In this document: piece by piece, positions 40,095-50,327 of the stretch
How positions within the stretch are numbered: the first letter of the stretch is position 1
Layout: each line of letters begins with the position of its first letter
DNA from: Stentor coeruleus
Lineage: Eukaryota > Ciliophora > Heterotrichea > Heterotrichida > Stentoridae
Direction of reading: 5' to 3'
Length of the DNA stretch: 64,000 nt
NCBI GenBank assembly: GCA_001970955.1
Contig: MPUH01000115.1
Coordinates: forward strand, 39,341 to 103,340
The notes under the pieces: generated by a model
What the model was told of the DNA's origin: nothing
What the model saw: the letters and a program-made list of their open reading frames with translations, nothing else
Databases searched by the model: none
Made by a program: the position numbers and the translations under genes

Positions 40095-41528
40095 TTATGC
40101 CATTTGAAGCTGTATAACTTTCGGTATTAAAGAAACTCTTGCAACACAACTTCTTCTCCTATGCTGAACTTTAACTTCATGTATAACAAATTTTTTATCA
40201 ACAGAGCTTTTTCTCAATCTAGGAGGGCAATTTAATTGTGTTTCTTTACTTTTTCTCCTAGCTTTTGTGCTATATACCCCTTCAGCATCAATCATATATT
40301 TCTGGTATTTTTCAGGGTTTTGTGAAGGGAATATTTTCCTATACCCTCCTTGATAATTGTTTTCATTTTCCAATTGATGTTCTAAAAACCTTTCCCTTCT
40401 TTCACTTTTCAATAGCCTTACCCTACAAAAACTACTAAAAGCTTTTTCTATAAGAAAATCCGTATGTTCGCGAAGGAATTTTTTTTGACATTCAGGTCTA
40501 GCGCCAACCATTCTGAGACAGTCTTTAATAACAGCTTTTTTAACTTTTTTATCTAAAGGTGAGTCTGTAGAAAAACTTGGTGTGTGGTTTACCTCGAGTA
40601 AGCTTGGCCTGAGTTTATTATCTAAAAAAATATCAAATCCTAATATCTGGAAACAAATCGCTGAGCACATATCATTAGGTTGGCTTGATCTATACAAATG
40701 CGATACAAATGGTTGTACTGTGCAAAGAGTCTTTAACACAATATCATCAATTCTTCTCATAAGCTTAACAACATTATGCCCATCATCTTCAAGAACCTTA
40801 AGAAAACTCTTAAAACTTCTTTTATGACCAACAAAATCCTCAGAGTATTTCTTATTATGGATAAAATTAGGACTAGTTTTGTTAATAGCATAATTCGTCA
40901 AATGCATGAAAACGTTTTGAATATTCATGTCAGTTGGTTTAAAATAAGGATTTGTTGCAAGTCTAACAATCCCTTCATCATGTATATAAACTCTTAATGG
41001 ATCAAAACCAGTAATCAAAACATAAATCCTAAGGTCGAATTTATACCCATCAATTAAAAAAGGGTTTTCTAAATATTTTTGAACGACACAGTTTTCTGGG
41101 ATATCAGAAAGCCATTTAGTCAAAAAAATCCCTTTGCCTTGGCTGAGATTAGGGGGTTTGCATATGTAATAGTTTGTATTAGTGGCCATATGGGCTTTTA
41201 AAGATGTGTATTCTTGTGGTAAAACCCAGGTTTCAGGAAAAAAATTAAATTCGGATTTGTGGAGCTGCTCCATAGCTTTAAGATGACGGGCTAAATAATC
41301 TTTGCGAGAAATTGCGTACATACCTGGGAAATGGTTTATTCGTTGGTATGGGTTTAATAATGATAAGGCTATTGGATTTAAGGCTGAGTCTTGCCAAATT
41401 ATGTCAGGTTTTTCAAAGTCGTCACTTTCCCATTTGAGCTCTTTTACTATTTCTTCAAGGATTTCATATTGGCTTTTTGATAAGTCTATACGAACTCTTA
41501 CGTCGGAAACTGAAGTTGAAGTATTCAT
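40095..41528 (-). CDS. Tubulin tyrosine ligase-like (TTLL) enzyme
   Basis: 477 residues. The TTL ATP-grasp domain covers about 60-360: YYICKPPNLSQGKGIFLTKW, NPFLIDGYKFDLRIYVLITG, VRLATNPYFKP, FMHLTNYAINK, and CFQILGFDIFLDNKLRPSLL ending EVNHTPSF, which holds the metal-binding Glu and Asn. The C-terminal part is basic (RKSKETQLNCPPRLRKSS), as in polyglutamylases and polyglycylases that bind microtubules. The motif set is most like the TTLL4/5/6/9 side of the family, so side-chain glutamylation of ciliary or cortical tubulin is the best guess; chain type cannot be read from the sequence. Confidence 0.92.
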   Translation of the reverse strand: MNTSTSVSDVRVRIDLSKSQYEILEEIVKELKWESDDFEKPDIIWQDSALNPIALSLLNPYQRINHFPGMYAISRKDYLARHLKAMEQLHKSEFNFFPETWVLPQEYTSLKAHMATNTNYYICKPPNLSQGKGIFLTKWLSDIPENCVVQKYLENPFLIDGYKFDLRIYVLITGFDPLRVYIHDEGIVRLATNPYFKPTDMNIQNVFMHLTNYAINKTSPNFIHNKKYSEDFVGHKRSFKSFLKVLEDDGHNVVKLMRRIDDIVLKTLCTVQPFVSHLYRSSQPNDMCSAICFQILGFDIFLDNKLRPSLLEVNHTPSFSTDSPLDKKVKKAVIKDCLRMVGARPECQKKFLREHTDFLIEKAFSSFCRVRLLKSERRERFLEHQLENENNYQGGYRKIFPSQNPEKYQKYMIDAEGVYSTKARRKSKETQLNCPPRLRKSSVDKKFVIHEVKVQHRRRSCVARVSLIPKVIQLQMA

Positions 41529-41933
41529 TTTAGAAGTTGATAATAAACTGAGATTATGTTGAAGGAAAAAAATGAGATTAAAGGTTTAGGATTTTAGAGA
41601 TTAAAATAATGGGTTTTGAAGTTGATATTTGTGTTTTTTTAATTATTTTTGTTTGTGTGATACTTAATTTTATGATGATTTTGATAGTTATAGATAGGGA
41701 TGATGGTATATGATGTTAACTTGAAATAACAGTTTTATTGTTAAAATGAATTGACAGTTTATATGAAGTGTATGGTATGGACTTAGTAATAATGTTAGAA
41801 GAGAAAAAAATATTGTTTTTCTAAGGAATTTCTACTACTTATTATACAGTTTATTACGTTTTAGTTAATAAACTCTATTATCAACTTTAAATCATAAAAT
41901 CTTTTATTTAAAATAGCTTTACAATATAAGTTA
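41529..41933. other. Intergenic between minus-strand genes
   Basis: About 400 bp, G-rich and C-poor on the plus strand next to the TTLL start (5' flank) and less so farther on. Nothing else seen. Confidence 0.6.
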
Positions 41934-42461
41934 TTAAAGTTCGCATAAAGCTTCAGGAGTGAGTTTTTTTCCATAAACTAAACCCCCAAAACTATCAACT
42001 GATGCAGTTCGTGTTAAAATAATTTCTGCTTTTCTGAATCTGATAACTTTTTCCACCTTTTGCTTTTTTTTTAGACGAGGCATTTCAGCTTCTATGCGAA
42101 GAGTTGGTAAAAGGCTTCGAATCCTATTTGTTTTTTTAAGTGTTCCTTTGAATCCTCCACCTTTAAACTTAAAAATCCTATTTTTTTCATGTTCCCTTGA
42201 TTTTTTCTTTAAGTATAAAACACTTGAGATTATTGATGGTGTTTTTGACATTCCATTTGATAGTTTAGGTAATGAGCTTCGACGATGTATATTTACTACA
42301 TTTATTGTATTTGTTAAAGTATAAGATGAAAGAGATGATATACTTTTATGAGTTATGTGAAATTTTTGATGTATAATACTAGGAGGAGGAATTGAACTAG
42401 GTATTTTAAGTCCTGTTATCGATTTCCCAGCTTGGAATTGAGACTCTGGATATAGGTCCAT
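41934..42461 (-). CDS. Hypothetical basic protein
   Basis: 175 residues, basic and low-complexity (MDLYPESQFQAGKSITGLKI; FKFKGGGFKGTLKKTNRIRS; EMPRLKKKQKVEKVIRF), ending SVDSFGGLVYGKKLTPEALC plus EL. No domain recognised. The composition (Gly, Arg, Pro codons) contrasts with the AT-rich flanks, and a clean ATG-TAA frame supports coding. Same direction as TTLL, which lies upstream. Confidence 0.6.
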   Translation of the reverse strand: MDLYPESQFQAGKSITGLKIPSSIPPPSIIHQKFHITHKSISSLSSYTLTNTINVVNIHRRSSLPKLSNGMSKTPSIISSVLYLKKKSREHEKNRIFKFKGGGFKGTLKKTNRIRSLLPTLRIEAEMPRLKKKQKVEKVIRFRKAEIILTRTASVDSFGGLVYGKKLTPEALCEL

Positions 42462-43441
42462 AATTAAATACTAAAAGGCTAATAAAATTATTATGTTTGT
42501 TATGAGCCTGTAAAAAAACTTGTTTTATTATTAAAAAAATGTGATAGTTAAAATTAATCTAGCAAGAATATCTGAATAAGATAAATAAGTTTCAAGGATT
42601 TTATATAAAATCTGCTAATTGTATATTTAATTCTTGTTTATTTCCCTATTTTATTTTGTATTTTATCTAGAAACAAAGTGTAGTATTAGGCTTATATAAA
42701 ATAATAATAAAAGCTAAATACCTTATAAAAACATAAAGCTAATCAAATAAAAGCCTAATTTTAAAGGAAATTCATAAGCTTTTAAAGATAAAACTAGATT
42801 TCTAGTAATAAAAATACTCTAATTATCATAAATCGAAAAAAACTATAATTTTTATAGATATCGCTCTTATAAATTATCCCTAAAACTCCTTTTACTAAGA
42901 ATCCTCTTCCACAAATGCATTTATCCTAGTAACTTATGATCATAATCTCTCTATTTTTAAAAATATTCAGATAATCTTTTTGGCTTATTTTATTAATATA
43001 TAGCTAAAAATAATCTATATAAAGAAAACTATTTCTATAAGGAAAAAAATTTTAATGTGAAAGAGTGCAGAGACAATTTCTTGCAGTAGTTATGATAAGA
43101 TATTTTTAACTGTCAATAAAGGAAATCTTTTAATATTTAAAAATTGAAAAAAGTGAATATCTTAACTATTTTTTATTTTTGTTAGGATAAAAAACTGAAA
43201 TAATATTTTTTTAAAGTATTTGATAATTAGTTAGTTAGTTAGAAAATATATCGTTCACAGTCGTGAACTCTGTATTAATTAATTTTCAAATGTTTTCTCT
43301 TATTTTCAATGTTTTCTACGAAGTTTTTTATGATGCTATCTACCTTTCTTTTGATTTTATTGCTCTTTTCTCTTATACATTTTTCAAACTTTTTGTGTAT
43401 ATGGAATATCATTATTGGATTGGAATGAGATATACAAATAA
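42462..43441. other. Divergent intergenic region
   Basis: About 980 bp, AT-rich. A frame at 43263-43529 overlaps the start of eS26 in another phase and is not called. The eS26 promoter must lie on the right side; no element identified. Confidence 0.55.
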
Positions 43442-43783
43442 ATGCCGAAGAAACGAAGGAATGGTGGCAGAAGCAAAAAGAACAGGGGACATACTAGTGG
43501 TGTTCCTTGCACTCACTGCGGACGTATAGTTCCAAAAGACAAAGCAATCAAAAGATACACAGTCAGGAACATGGTCGATGCTTCAAGTCTTCGTGACATT
43601 AAAGACAACAGAGCATTTGAAAACTTCTCGATTCCTAAGCTATATACAAAGCTTCAGTATTGCATTTCCTGTGGAATCCACTTGAGAGTTGTTAGAGTTA
43701 GGAACCATGAAGTTAGGAGATCTCGTGCACCACCAGTCAGAGTGTTTAAGAGAGAAGAAGAATCTAAGCCTAAGACTAGTTAA
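43442..43783 (+). CDS. RPS26: Small-subunit ribosomal protein eS26
   Basis: 113 residues, the usual length. MPKKRRNGGRSKKNRGHTSG and CTHCGRIVPKDKAIKRYTVR are diagnostic. The four zinc cysteines are at C-T-H-C (residues 23-26) and C-I-S-C (74-77, in LQYCISCGIHLRVVRVR). eS26 sits near the mRNA exit channel of the 40S subunit. The tail (FKREEESKPKTS) is short. The gene shows more even codon use than its neighbours, as expected for high expression. TAA stop, no intron. Confidence 0.97.
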   Translation: MPKKRRNGGRSKKNRGHTSGVPCTHCGRIVPKDKAIKRYTVRNMVDASSLRDIKDNRAFENFSIPKLYTKLQYCISCGIHLRVVRVRNHEVRRSRAPPVRVFKREEESKPKTS

Positions 43784-44655
43784 ATAAGAAGCTTTTAGTT
43801 AATATTTTATGAGATGATTAGAAAATTTTATAATGATTGTTAGGTTAAAACTTAGAAGAAAAGTAAAAGGCTGATTTTTGTGTAAAAGGATGAGATGGTT
43901 TGGAGAGGTTGACAGTTTTTTGTGGAGAAAATGAGTTTTTTTATCATTTTGATAGAGAAAAGGAAGCTTTATGGGCAATGAGCATGATGAGACTGTTAGA
44001 GATCAAAAGGTTTTGCGATTTTTGATATTTTTTGTATTTTTTTTTGTTTTTTTTAGAAGGATAATGTATTTTAAATCAGCTTTCAATTGATTGTATTTTA
44101 TTATGTTCAATCAATAAGATAAGTTGGTGTATATGATAAGATATTTTTTTTGTTGAGTTGTTGTTCGGACGTTTGTATTTTATTATGTTCAATCAATAAG
44201 ATAAGTTGGTGTATATGATAAGATATTTTTTTTGTTGAGTTGTTGTTCGGACGTTTAACCGGTACGATAAAAACACAAATGAATTTTCTTATTTTTATCA
44301 TAAACTCATACATTTCAATATAATCTTATCATATTCCTAACCTCACATTATTATTAAACTAACATTTAACTATTACCTCTCTCATCTTTTCAAAACTTCA
44401 AACTTCAAACCCCAAAATTCCACATTCTATCAACAAAATACCTTATCTTCAAACAAATCCCTAATCCAAGCAACCAAAAAAACCTAATTTTCTCTTTATC
44501 CTTCAAAAAGCCAAATCCTCTAACCGAAACATAATTTTACACAAAGTCTCTTTTCTAGTTTTTTCCGAAATCATCTTAAATATCCTCCATCCATATAATA
44601 AACATAACTAATTCCCAACTAACATCCATTAATATAAAATACCCTAACGGTAAAA
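43784..44655. other. Intergenic with 82-bp tandem duplication
   Basis: Clear compositional switch: 43790-44090 is G/T-rich and C-poor (3' flank of eS26), 44310-44655 is almost G-free (5' flank of the next gene). The duplication lies exactly at the switch. Confidence 0.7.
44091..44256 (+). repeat. 82-bp tandem duplication
   Basis: Two head-to-tail copies with period 82 (44091-44172 and 44173-44254) and no visible mismatch; each ends in TTGTTCGGACGTT. No N separates them. Confidence 0.88.
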
Positions 44656-45393
44656 ATGATTACAGAATTCAAAACCCCAGAGAAACCATATCAATACTGT
44701 CAAGATGAAGAAATGAGTACAGCCAAACGTAATACTGAGCTAATATTCTCAAACTCCGCATCAAAATCTCGTCGTTCATGGCTTTCTGAACGTCGCTACA
44801 CATCCAACGACCCAAACATTTTCGACACAATAATCCCAATATCCGAAGATCAAGAGTTTGAAATCAAGTCCAAAAACCTTTTAACATATGAGCCTAAGCA
44901 TTCAAGGAAAATCTCTCATACAAGACAGAAATCAATTGGAGACTTTGATGAAATCCCTAAACAAGAATTAAGAAAAGAAGCATCAACAAGAAATACAAGT
45001 AAAGCAATATCTATGTGTACAGAAGATAGTAGAAGTCCTTGTCATATTAGAAATGCTAGTGATGCTGATTCAGTTATTTATGTTGCCCCTGAAGAGATTA
45101 AAAAAGCCTCTGTTGATATAAAAGTTGGTATTTCACAAATGGCTAAAGAAAATACTTGTGAATCAGTTAGGAGCTCACTTGCTATGTTGGAAAATACCCC
45201 AAGTTCTGTGTTTTGTAGATTTTGTAAAGTGGATGTTCATACGACTATTGAGTTTTATAATACTAGGGTTCCCGGAGGCTTTTTGAGGATGTTTTCATCG
45301 ATTTTTACTTGTTGCAATGGCCCGGTGTGGCTGAATAATTATAAGGTCCATAAATGCCCGAAATGCTCGCTGGTGCTCGCTAAGTGTAGGTAA
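44656..45393 (+). CDS. LITAF-like domain protein B
   Basis: 245 residues. A long polar N-terminal part (SKSRRSWLSERRYTSNDPNI and similar) is followed by a C-terminal cysteine domain: VFCRFCKVDVHTTIEFYN, then FLRMFSSIFTCC, and HKCPKCSLVLAKCR at the end. The two CxxC pairs and their framing match LITAF-like gene A (21176-21880), but the middle hydrophobic segment is shorter and less hydrophobic. Zinc binding is likely; membrane insertion is less certain. Ends in TAA. Confidence 0.7.
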   Translation: MITEFKTPEKPYQYCQDEEMSTAKRNTELIFSNSASKSRRSWLSERRYTSNDPNIFDTIIPISEDQEFEIKSKNLLTYEPKHSRKISHTRQKSIGDFDEIPKQELRKEASTRNTSKAISMCTEDSRSPCHIRNASDADSVIYVAPEEIKKASVDIKVGISQMAKENTCESVRSSLAMLENTPSSVFCRFCKVDVHTTIEFYNTRVPGGFLRMFSSIFTCCNGPVWLNNYKVHKCPKCSLVLAKCR

Positions 45394-45729
45394 TTATTTA
45401 ATGTAAGTATTGAGATTAGAATATTTTAGGGTAAAATTTGTTAAGGAAAATACTAAGAGATGGAGTATGAGGAAGTGAAAGTTATATTTTTTATAGCTGA
45501 TTAGTAAGAATTATACCAAATACTTCATTCCTATATCTCTAAACAATTATATTCATTTTTTAACTAAAAAAAAGACAATATAAATTCATAATTCTAAAAT
45601 TNACAATTATATTCATTTTTTGACTAAAAAAAAGACAATATAAATCCATAATCCTCAAATCGCCTAAATTTTTTTTTCGCCTGAAATGAATTTTTCCCCA
45701 TATTTATAAGCCAATAACTCTATATATAA
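45394..45729. other. Intergenic with N-junction repeat
   Basis: About 335 bp; includes the imperfect repeat around N 45602. Otherwise AT-rich. Confidence 0.6.
45543..45661 (+). repeat. 59-bp imperfect direct repeat flanking an N
   Basis: Copies 45543-45601 and 45603-45661 differ at about five positions, more than at the other N sites, so they may come from two haplotypes or from low-quality contig ends. Confidence 0.8.
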
Positions 45730-46833
45730 ATGACATCCTCACATCAAGTCTATAGTGACAGGACAAGTAAGATATGTGACATAGGTGATGCCCATGGTGT
45801 GGCAATTCTATCAAAAGCTGCAGGTTTAGACGTTGAATATGTCCCATTCCGTCATGCTCCTCTTTTAGATAACGAAATCCGTATTCGAGTCACTGACTCA
45901 GGGTTATGCCAAAGTGATGCTTTTATGATGAAAAATGCCTGGGGAATTTCAGCTTTTCCATTAGTCGCTGGGCATGAGATTCTTGGCATAGTCACTCACA
46001 TTGGCGAAAAAGTCACAAAATTCCAAGTAGGTGATCGTGTAGGACAAGAACCACTAAAAGATAGTTGCGAGCATTGTCATGATTGTATGTTAGGTTTTAC
46101 TAATGTTTGTTCACAAAATAGATTTACAATAGGTCAAGAATTCGGGGGTTTTGCTACATCTTTTCAATCTCGGGCTAATAATTTTACTAAAATCCCAGAT
46201 ATTATCCCAGGTTCAGCTGCTCCACTTATGTGCGCAGGAACAACAGTTTATAGTCCTTTAAGTAGAGATCTTAGTCCTGGAATGAAAGTTGGAATTATAG
46301 GAGTTGGTGGATTAGGTCATTTAGGGATTATGTATGCAAACAAAATGGGTTGTGAAGTAACAGCGATTTCGACTAGTTTAGATAAAGAAGCTGAAGCTAA
46401 ATCTTTTGGTGCTCATCATTTTCTTGTTAGCAAAGATCTTGAAGCTGTAAAAAATGCAGAAAGGACTTTAGATTATATTTTAGATACAGCAACTGTATAT
46501 AGTCTTGATATGAGTACTACACTTTTAAAGCCTAGAGGGGTTGTGAATATTGTTGGAGCTCCAGATGATCCTAAACATCATTCTTTTAATGCTTTTAGTG
46601 CTGTTTCTAAGAATCTTACAATTAAAGGTTCGGCTGCTGGGTCAAGACTTGAGACTGAGAAAATGATTGAGTTCTCAGCGAGGCATTCAGTATATCCAAA
46701 GTCAGAAGTTTATAAGTTTTCTGATTTCAACTTGGCTTTAGACTCATTGGCTAGAGGTATTCCAAGAGCACCAAGATATCGGGCTGTGTTGGAAACTGCT
46801 TCGTTTTTTGAAAACTTTACCCCTAGTAATTAG
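45730..46833 (+). CDS. Zinc-dependent alcohol dehydrogenase, CAD/AdhA-like
   Basis: 367 residues of the medium-chain dehydrogenase family. Catalytic zinc ligands: Cys in GLCQSDAF, GHE in AGHEILGIV, and Cys in MCAGTTVY. Structural zinc: CEHCHDCMLGFTNVC with the C-x2-C-x2-C-x7-C spacing. The Rossmann motif is GVGGLGHLGIMYANKMG, followed by ISTS where NADP-preferring members often have Ser, so NADP(H) is likely. Members reduce aldehydes such as cinnamaldehyde and many others to alcohols; the substrate here is unknown. Ends in TAG. Confidence 0.93.
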   Translation: MTSSHQVYSDRTSKICDIGDAHGVAILSKAAGLDVEYVPFRHAPLLDNEIRIRVTDSGLCQSDAFMMKNAWGISAFPLVAGHEILGIVTHIGEKVTKFQVGDRVGQEPLKDSCEHCHDCMLGFTNVCSQNRFTIGQEFGGFATSFQSRANNFTKIPDIIPGSAAPLMCAGTTVYSPLSRDLSPGMKVGIIGVGGLGHLGIMYANKMGCEVTAISTSLDKEAEAKSFGAHHFLVSKDLEAVKNAERTLDYILDTATVYSLDMSTTLLKPRGVVNIVGAPDDPKHHSFNAFSAVSKNLTIKGSAAGSRLETEKMIEFSARHSVYPKSEVYKFSDFNLALDSLARGIPRAPRYRAVLETASFFENFTPSN

Positions 46834-47203
46834 AATTATCCTTTAGTTTAGTTGGAATATTTCAGTTTTATTAAGAGTTTCGTCAAAAGATTGAAGAAGT
46901 TGTTTAGAGAATTGTGTTTTTGTATAAGTTTGGGTTGAATTTTGATAGGGCTAAGGTTGTGTTTGATTAGGATTATGTTGATTGTATATCTAATCATTAT
47001 AAATTCACCATAAAGTTATATTATATTCAATCTTTATTTTAAACCAATTTACTTTCCTTATTTTTATAACTTATCAGAAAAATTATCACATAAATCAATA
47101 AAAATTAGGCACTAGTAATAAAGTTTAAACCTATAATCTCCATATATAATCCAAACATGCTTATTTTATTAATGCACTACTGAATTTATATAACATCTTA
47201 TGA
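46834..47203. other. Convergent intergenic region
   Basis: Left half G/T-rich and C-poor, right half G-poor; the skew flips near 46990. Confidence 0.6.
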
Positions 47204-47830
47204 TTACTCCGCAGAAATCCTTACCAATACCTTTCTGCATGCCCTACACATATGTATAAGTTCATGTTTGATTTTCAAACTCTGTGAAACACAGCATCTC
47301 AACGACTGACAAAACATCTCTAATCGACTTAGTAAATCAGGCTCAACAACTTGAAATCCTACAACAGTAGCTACTTCACAATCACACTGTGGACAATACA
47401 TTTTATTTGGCACAGCAAATGAGCTTTGATGTATACTTCCTTTATGAAACTTGTCTCTAAAATCATCGGCAAATGAGTTTTTAGCTGAAGTCACGGCTTC
47501 AGACATCCTCCAAGCTTGATTTGGTATTTCCCCATTTCCTTCAATTTCATTAAAAGATAAATCGCTTATAGTTTTCATAGACACATTATCAGCAAATTGA
47601 TATTTCTGATCAGTTTTATTAACAATAACAGTACTTGGGTCTATAACTTGAGATATAGAGCTTTTACTGAACTGCAGAGAACTTGAAGATTTGAAGTCAT
47701 TAAGTTGGTCTTCATGGAAATCGGTGATAAAATCCATAATAAAACTGTTTGATTTTAACGAGCTACAATGCGAAGTCTCATTCGGTCCTTTGGTCAGTCT
47801 TGACAAATGATTCAGCTGGTCCTCTGACAT
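47204..47830 (-). CDS. LITAF-like domain protein C
   Basis: 208 residues with a polar N-terminal 140 and a C-terminal cysteine domain: MYCPQCDCEVATVVGFQVVE, LEMFCQSLRCCVSQSL, and HMCRACRKVLVRISAE. The CxxC pairs align with LITAF-like proteins A and B, with the central segment even less hydrophobic. It starts 81 bp after the stop of the CCCH-RING gene on the same strand. Ends in TAA. Confidence 0.65.
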   Translation of the reverse strand: MSEDQLNHLSRLTKGPNETSHCSSLKSNSFIMDFITDFHEDQLNDFKSSSSLQFSKSSISQVIDPSTVIVNKTDQKYQFADNVSMKTISDLSFNEIEGNGEIPNQAWRMSEAVTSAKNSFADDFRDKFHKGSIHQSSFAVPNKMYCPQCDCEVATVVGFQVVEPDLLSRLEMFCQSLRCCVSQSLKIKHELIHMCRACRKVLVRISAE

Positions 47831-47911
47831 TTTTAAATATACCCGCCATTTGTCTTCTGAGATACTTTTTTTTTTTAAGCTAAAATTAGCATATTTTATT
47901 AAAGTTTTGTA

Positions 47912-48697
47912 TTAATCAAAGTTAATTTTATAAGCAATAGTTTCATTACGGCAGTATTTGCAGATAGGGTTAGAAAAACATTCAGAACAAGCTGCATGGC
48001 CACAAGGATCCCTTAAATAGTCTTTGTCATATCCACATTGGCATCTTGTTTGTTCCATATAATCTTCTTCTATTTTAAGTTTTTCTTTAATATCATTTTC
48101 AACATTATACAAAGCTAAATATAAACTATCAAGTTTTTGATGAGCACTTAAGAACTCTTCTAAAGCTTGAGCTTCATCTAATATCTCATGGGATAAAGGG
48201 CAGAACTCGGCTAAAGGGCAAAATTGTTCATTTTTCATGTAAGGACAAGGTTTTGATCGATATATAAGAGGATGATATAAGATTTCATTGATTGTATGAG
48301 AAAATTCACATTGATCAAGATCAGAACATTGACTTGCTTGAGGGCAAAAATTGTGACTGTATTTTTTGTATTTATAAACACGTCGGCGTTCACCTTTTTG
48401 ATGATAGTATCTGCAGATTGGATTTAAGCATCGGGATTTGTTTTGACATTGAAGAGCTTTGTAGTAATCTTTAACCCAGTCTGGATGGTCGAATTGGCTG
48501 ATCTTTTTAGACTCTTGGAGAAGAGCTTGTCTAACATTTTCTTCGCCTGTAAGTTCGTGGAGGACTTTTTGGATATAAACTCCAGGGATATCGGGGTAGT
48601 CGTTTTGTAACTCTTTGAACTTGTTTTCAGGGTAGTTGAAATTCGGCCCTTGTCTTGGTCTCTCATAGTTCTGTCTGTATTGACTTTTTCTATCCAT
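47912..48697 (-). CDS. CCCH zinc finger protein with C-terminal RING-like domain (copy 1)
   Basis: 261 residues. N-terminal part has a CUE/UBA-like stretch (VYIQKVLHELTGEENVRQAL). Three CCCH-like fingers follow: CQNKSRCLNPICRYYH, CPQASQCSDLDQCEFSH and CPYMKNEQFCPLAEFCPLSH, spaced as in Unkempt and plant tandem-CCCH proteins. The C-terminus holds a compact RING-like domain (CQCGYDKD, then CGHAACSECF, ICKYCR). Such proteins bind mRNA and recruit repression or ubiquitination machinery. A paralogue with the same order lies at 54577-55710. Ends in TAA. Confidence 0.85.
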   Translation of the reverse strand: MDRKSQYRQNYERPRQGPNFNYPENKFKELQNDYPDIPGVYIQKVLHELTGEENVRQALLQESKKISQFDHPDWVKDYYKALQCQNKSRCLNPICRYYHQKGERRRVYKYKKYSHNFCPQASQCSDLDQCEFSHTINEILYHPLIYRSKPCPYMKNEQFCPLAEFCPLSHEILDEAQALEEFLSAHQKLDSLYLALYNVENDIKEKLKIEEDYMEQTRCQCGYDKDYLRDPCGHAACSECFSNPICKYCRNETIAYKINFD

Positions 48698-49471
48698 TAT
48701 AAGAGAGGTTATGAAGAAATTATGAGTTTTTTTTTTTGGGGAATATGGGTATGAAGATTTAGGATTTTTAAGTTTGATTAATGGATTTGATTATGCTGGC
48801 ATGCAAGGTGTAAGGAAGGCTTATGATTGGATTTATAAGGAAAATATGGTTGTTGATTATAGGATTGATGTTGGAAGGAAATTTTAGAAAATGTTTATTA
48901 TTAAACTATTGGGATGGTGATCAAGGTTTTATATGATAGGAAATAGTTTTTATTTTGTAATGGTAGTTTTTTAGCATTGAAAAAGAACGTTAGTAAGAAA
49001 ATTTATATGCTGATTTTTTTTGGGAAATCAAATAAAATATTTATAAATATATGCATAATAAAGCAAACTGCTAATGAATTTTTTCAAATAACTATCTGTT
49101 ATAATCATTAATAAAATCTTATACCTTTAATCTAAAAATATAAAATAAACTCACTTATGACTAAAACTAAAAAATGTATGTTTAGAATCTAATATTTTTA
49201 TAAAACATATTTTAATACAAGACAATTATTAAATTCCAATATTCATAATAAACACTCAAAATTTTAATTACCTTAGTATATTCTTAAATTACAAAGTTAA
49301 ATACATAAACTAAATAGNAATATTTTTATAAAACATATTTTAATACAAGACAATTATTAAATTCCAATATTCATAATAAACATTCAAAATTTTAATTACC
49401 TTAGTATATTCTTAAATTACAAAGTTAAATACATAAACTAAATACATATATTAAGAAGAAAAAAAAGAATA
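48698..49471. other. Divergent intergenic region with N-junction repeat
   Basis: C-poor at left, G-poor at right, i.e. two 5' flanks. Contains the repeat around N 49318. Confidence 0.6.
49191..49445 (+). repeat. 127-bp direct repeat flanking an N (assembly artefact)
   Basis: Copies 49191-49317 and 49319-49445 differ at one or two bases (CACTCA/CATTCA and the last base). N at 49318. Lies in the 5' flank of the gene at 49472. Confidence 0.9.
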
Positions 49472-49969
49472 ATGAATGAAGAGCATTTAATTAAATTTCT
49501 CTCAGAAGAAAGTGACAAAATCGATTGTGATGCTATAAAGAGTTGTTATAATTTCGATATCGATCTTTGTGGGTGGAAAGATGTGAAAGAAGAGTCAATA
49601 AGAAAAAATATGAATTTAGAAACACCAAAATTCAGAATTAGGGTAATAGAAACTAGAGGATCACTTACTAGAAGTTCATCAAGTAAGGGTTATTCAGGTA
49701 CTGTAAGTTCTAGCAATGATAGTAGAAGCAATTCTCCTAACAGTGATATTGGACATTACACAAAAAGAAACAAAGGGGTAAAAAACTTAAATAAAAGAAA
49801 AATAATATCCTCTATTGCATTTAAAAATGAAGAAACTCCTGTTGTATTTGAAGATATAAAGCCAGGTTTAAATATCATAAGAATACACAAAATCTCGAAT
49901 CCTCAAAGGACGAGAAAGCCTATTAAAGTGTTTAGGCTTCCTAGGGTCGAACAAGGAGAAGAAGAATAA
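49472..49969 (+). CDS. Hypothetical Ser-rich protein
   Basis: 165 residues. An acidic N-terminus (MNEEHLIKFLSEESDKIDCD), a serine-rich centre (LTRSSSSKGYSGTVSSSNDS) and a basic C-terminal part (PQRTRKPIKVFRLPRV). No domain recognised. A clean ATG-TAA frame with even codon use supports coding. Confidence 0.6.
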   Translation: MNEEHLIKFLSEESDKIDCDAIKSCYNFDIDLCGWKDVKEESIRKNMNLETPKFRIRVIETRGSLTRSSSSKGYSGTVSSSNDSRSNSPNSDIGHYTKRNKGVKNLNKRKIISSIAFKNEETPVVFEDIKPGLNIIRIHKISNPQRTRKPIKVFRLPRVEQGEEE

Positions 49970-50327
49970 AAAATTCGCTTTTAGTATTTTGCTGATATTT
50001 AAAAGTATATTGAAAATTTAGAAAATAAAAGTTTGGCTATTTAGATAGGATAATTGATTTTGAAAAATGAGGAATTGGATGAATTATTAGGTTATAAGAC
50101 TTTTGTGGTTATGTAAAAGATCGGGTTATGATGATTTTGGATAGATTTCACATCAAAAAACTTTTTATTAGATTAAATATTGTAGTTTATTAGAAAAAAA
50201 ATTTTGGGTTTATCATAGTGAATACTATTAGAGTTATATTTTGTGATTTTTTATGTTATCGAATGATGTTTTATATATTTAAAATCATAATTAATCAGAG
50301 ACTCCCTTTAAGTATATGACAAATATT
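49970..50327. other. Intergenic, AT-rich
   Basis: G/T-rich and C-poor, the 3' flank of the plus-strand gene. Nothing else seen. Confidence 0.6.

Noticed and set aside
43263-43529. An 88-codon frame overlapping eS26
   Set aside because: Its 3' half is eS26 in another phase and its 5' half is AT-driven hydrophobic sequence.
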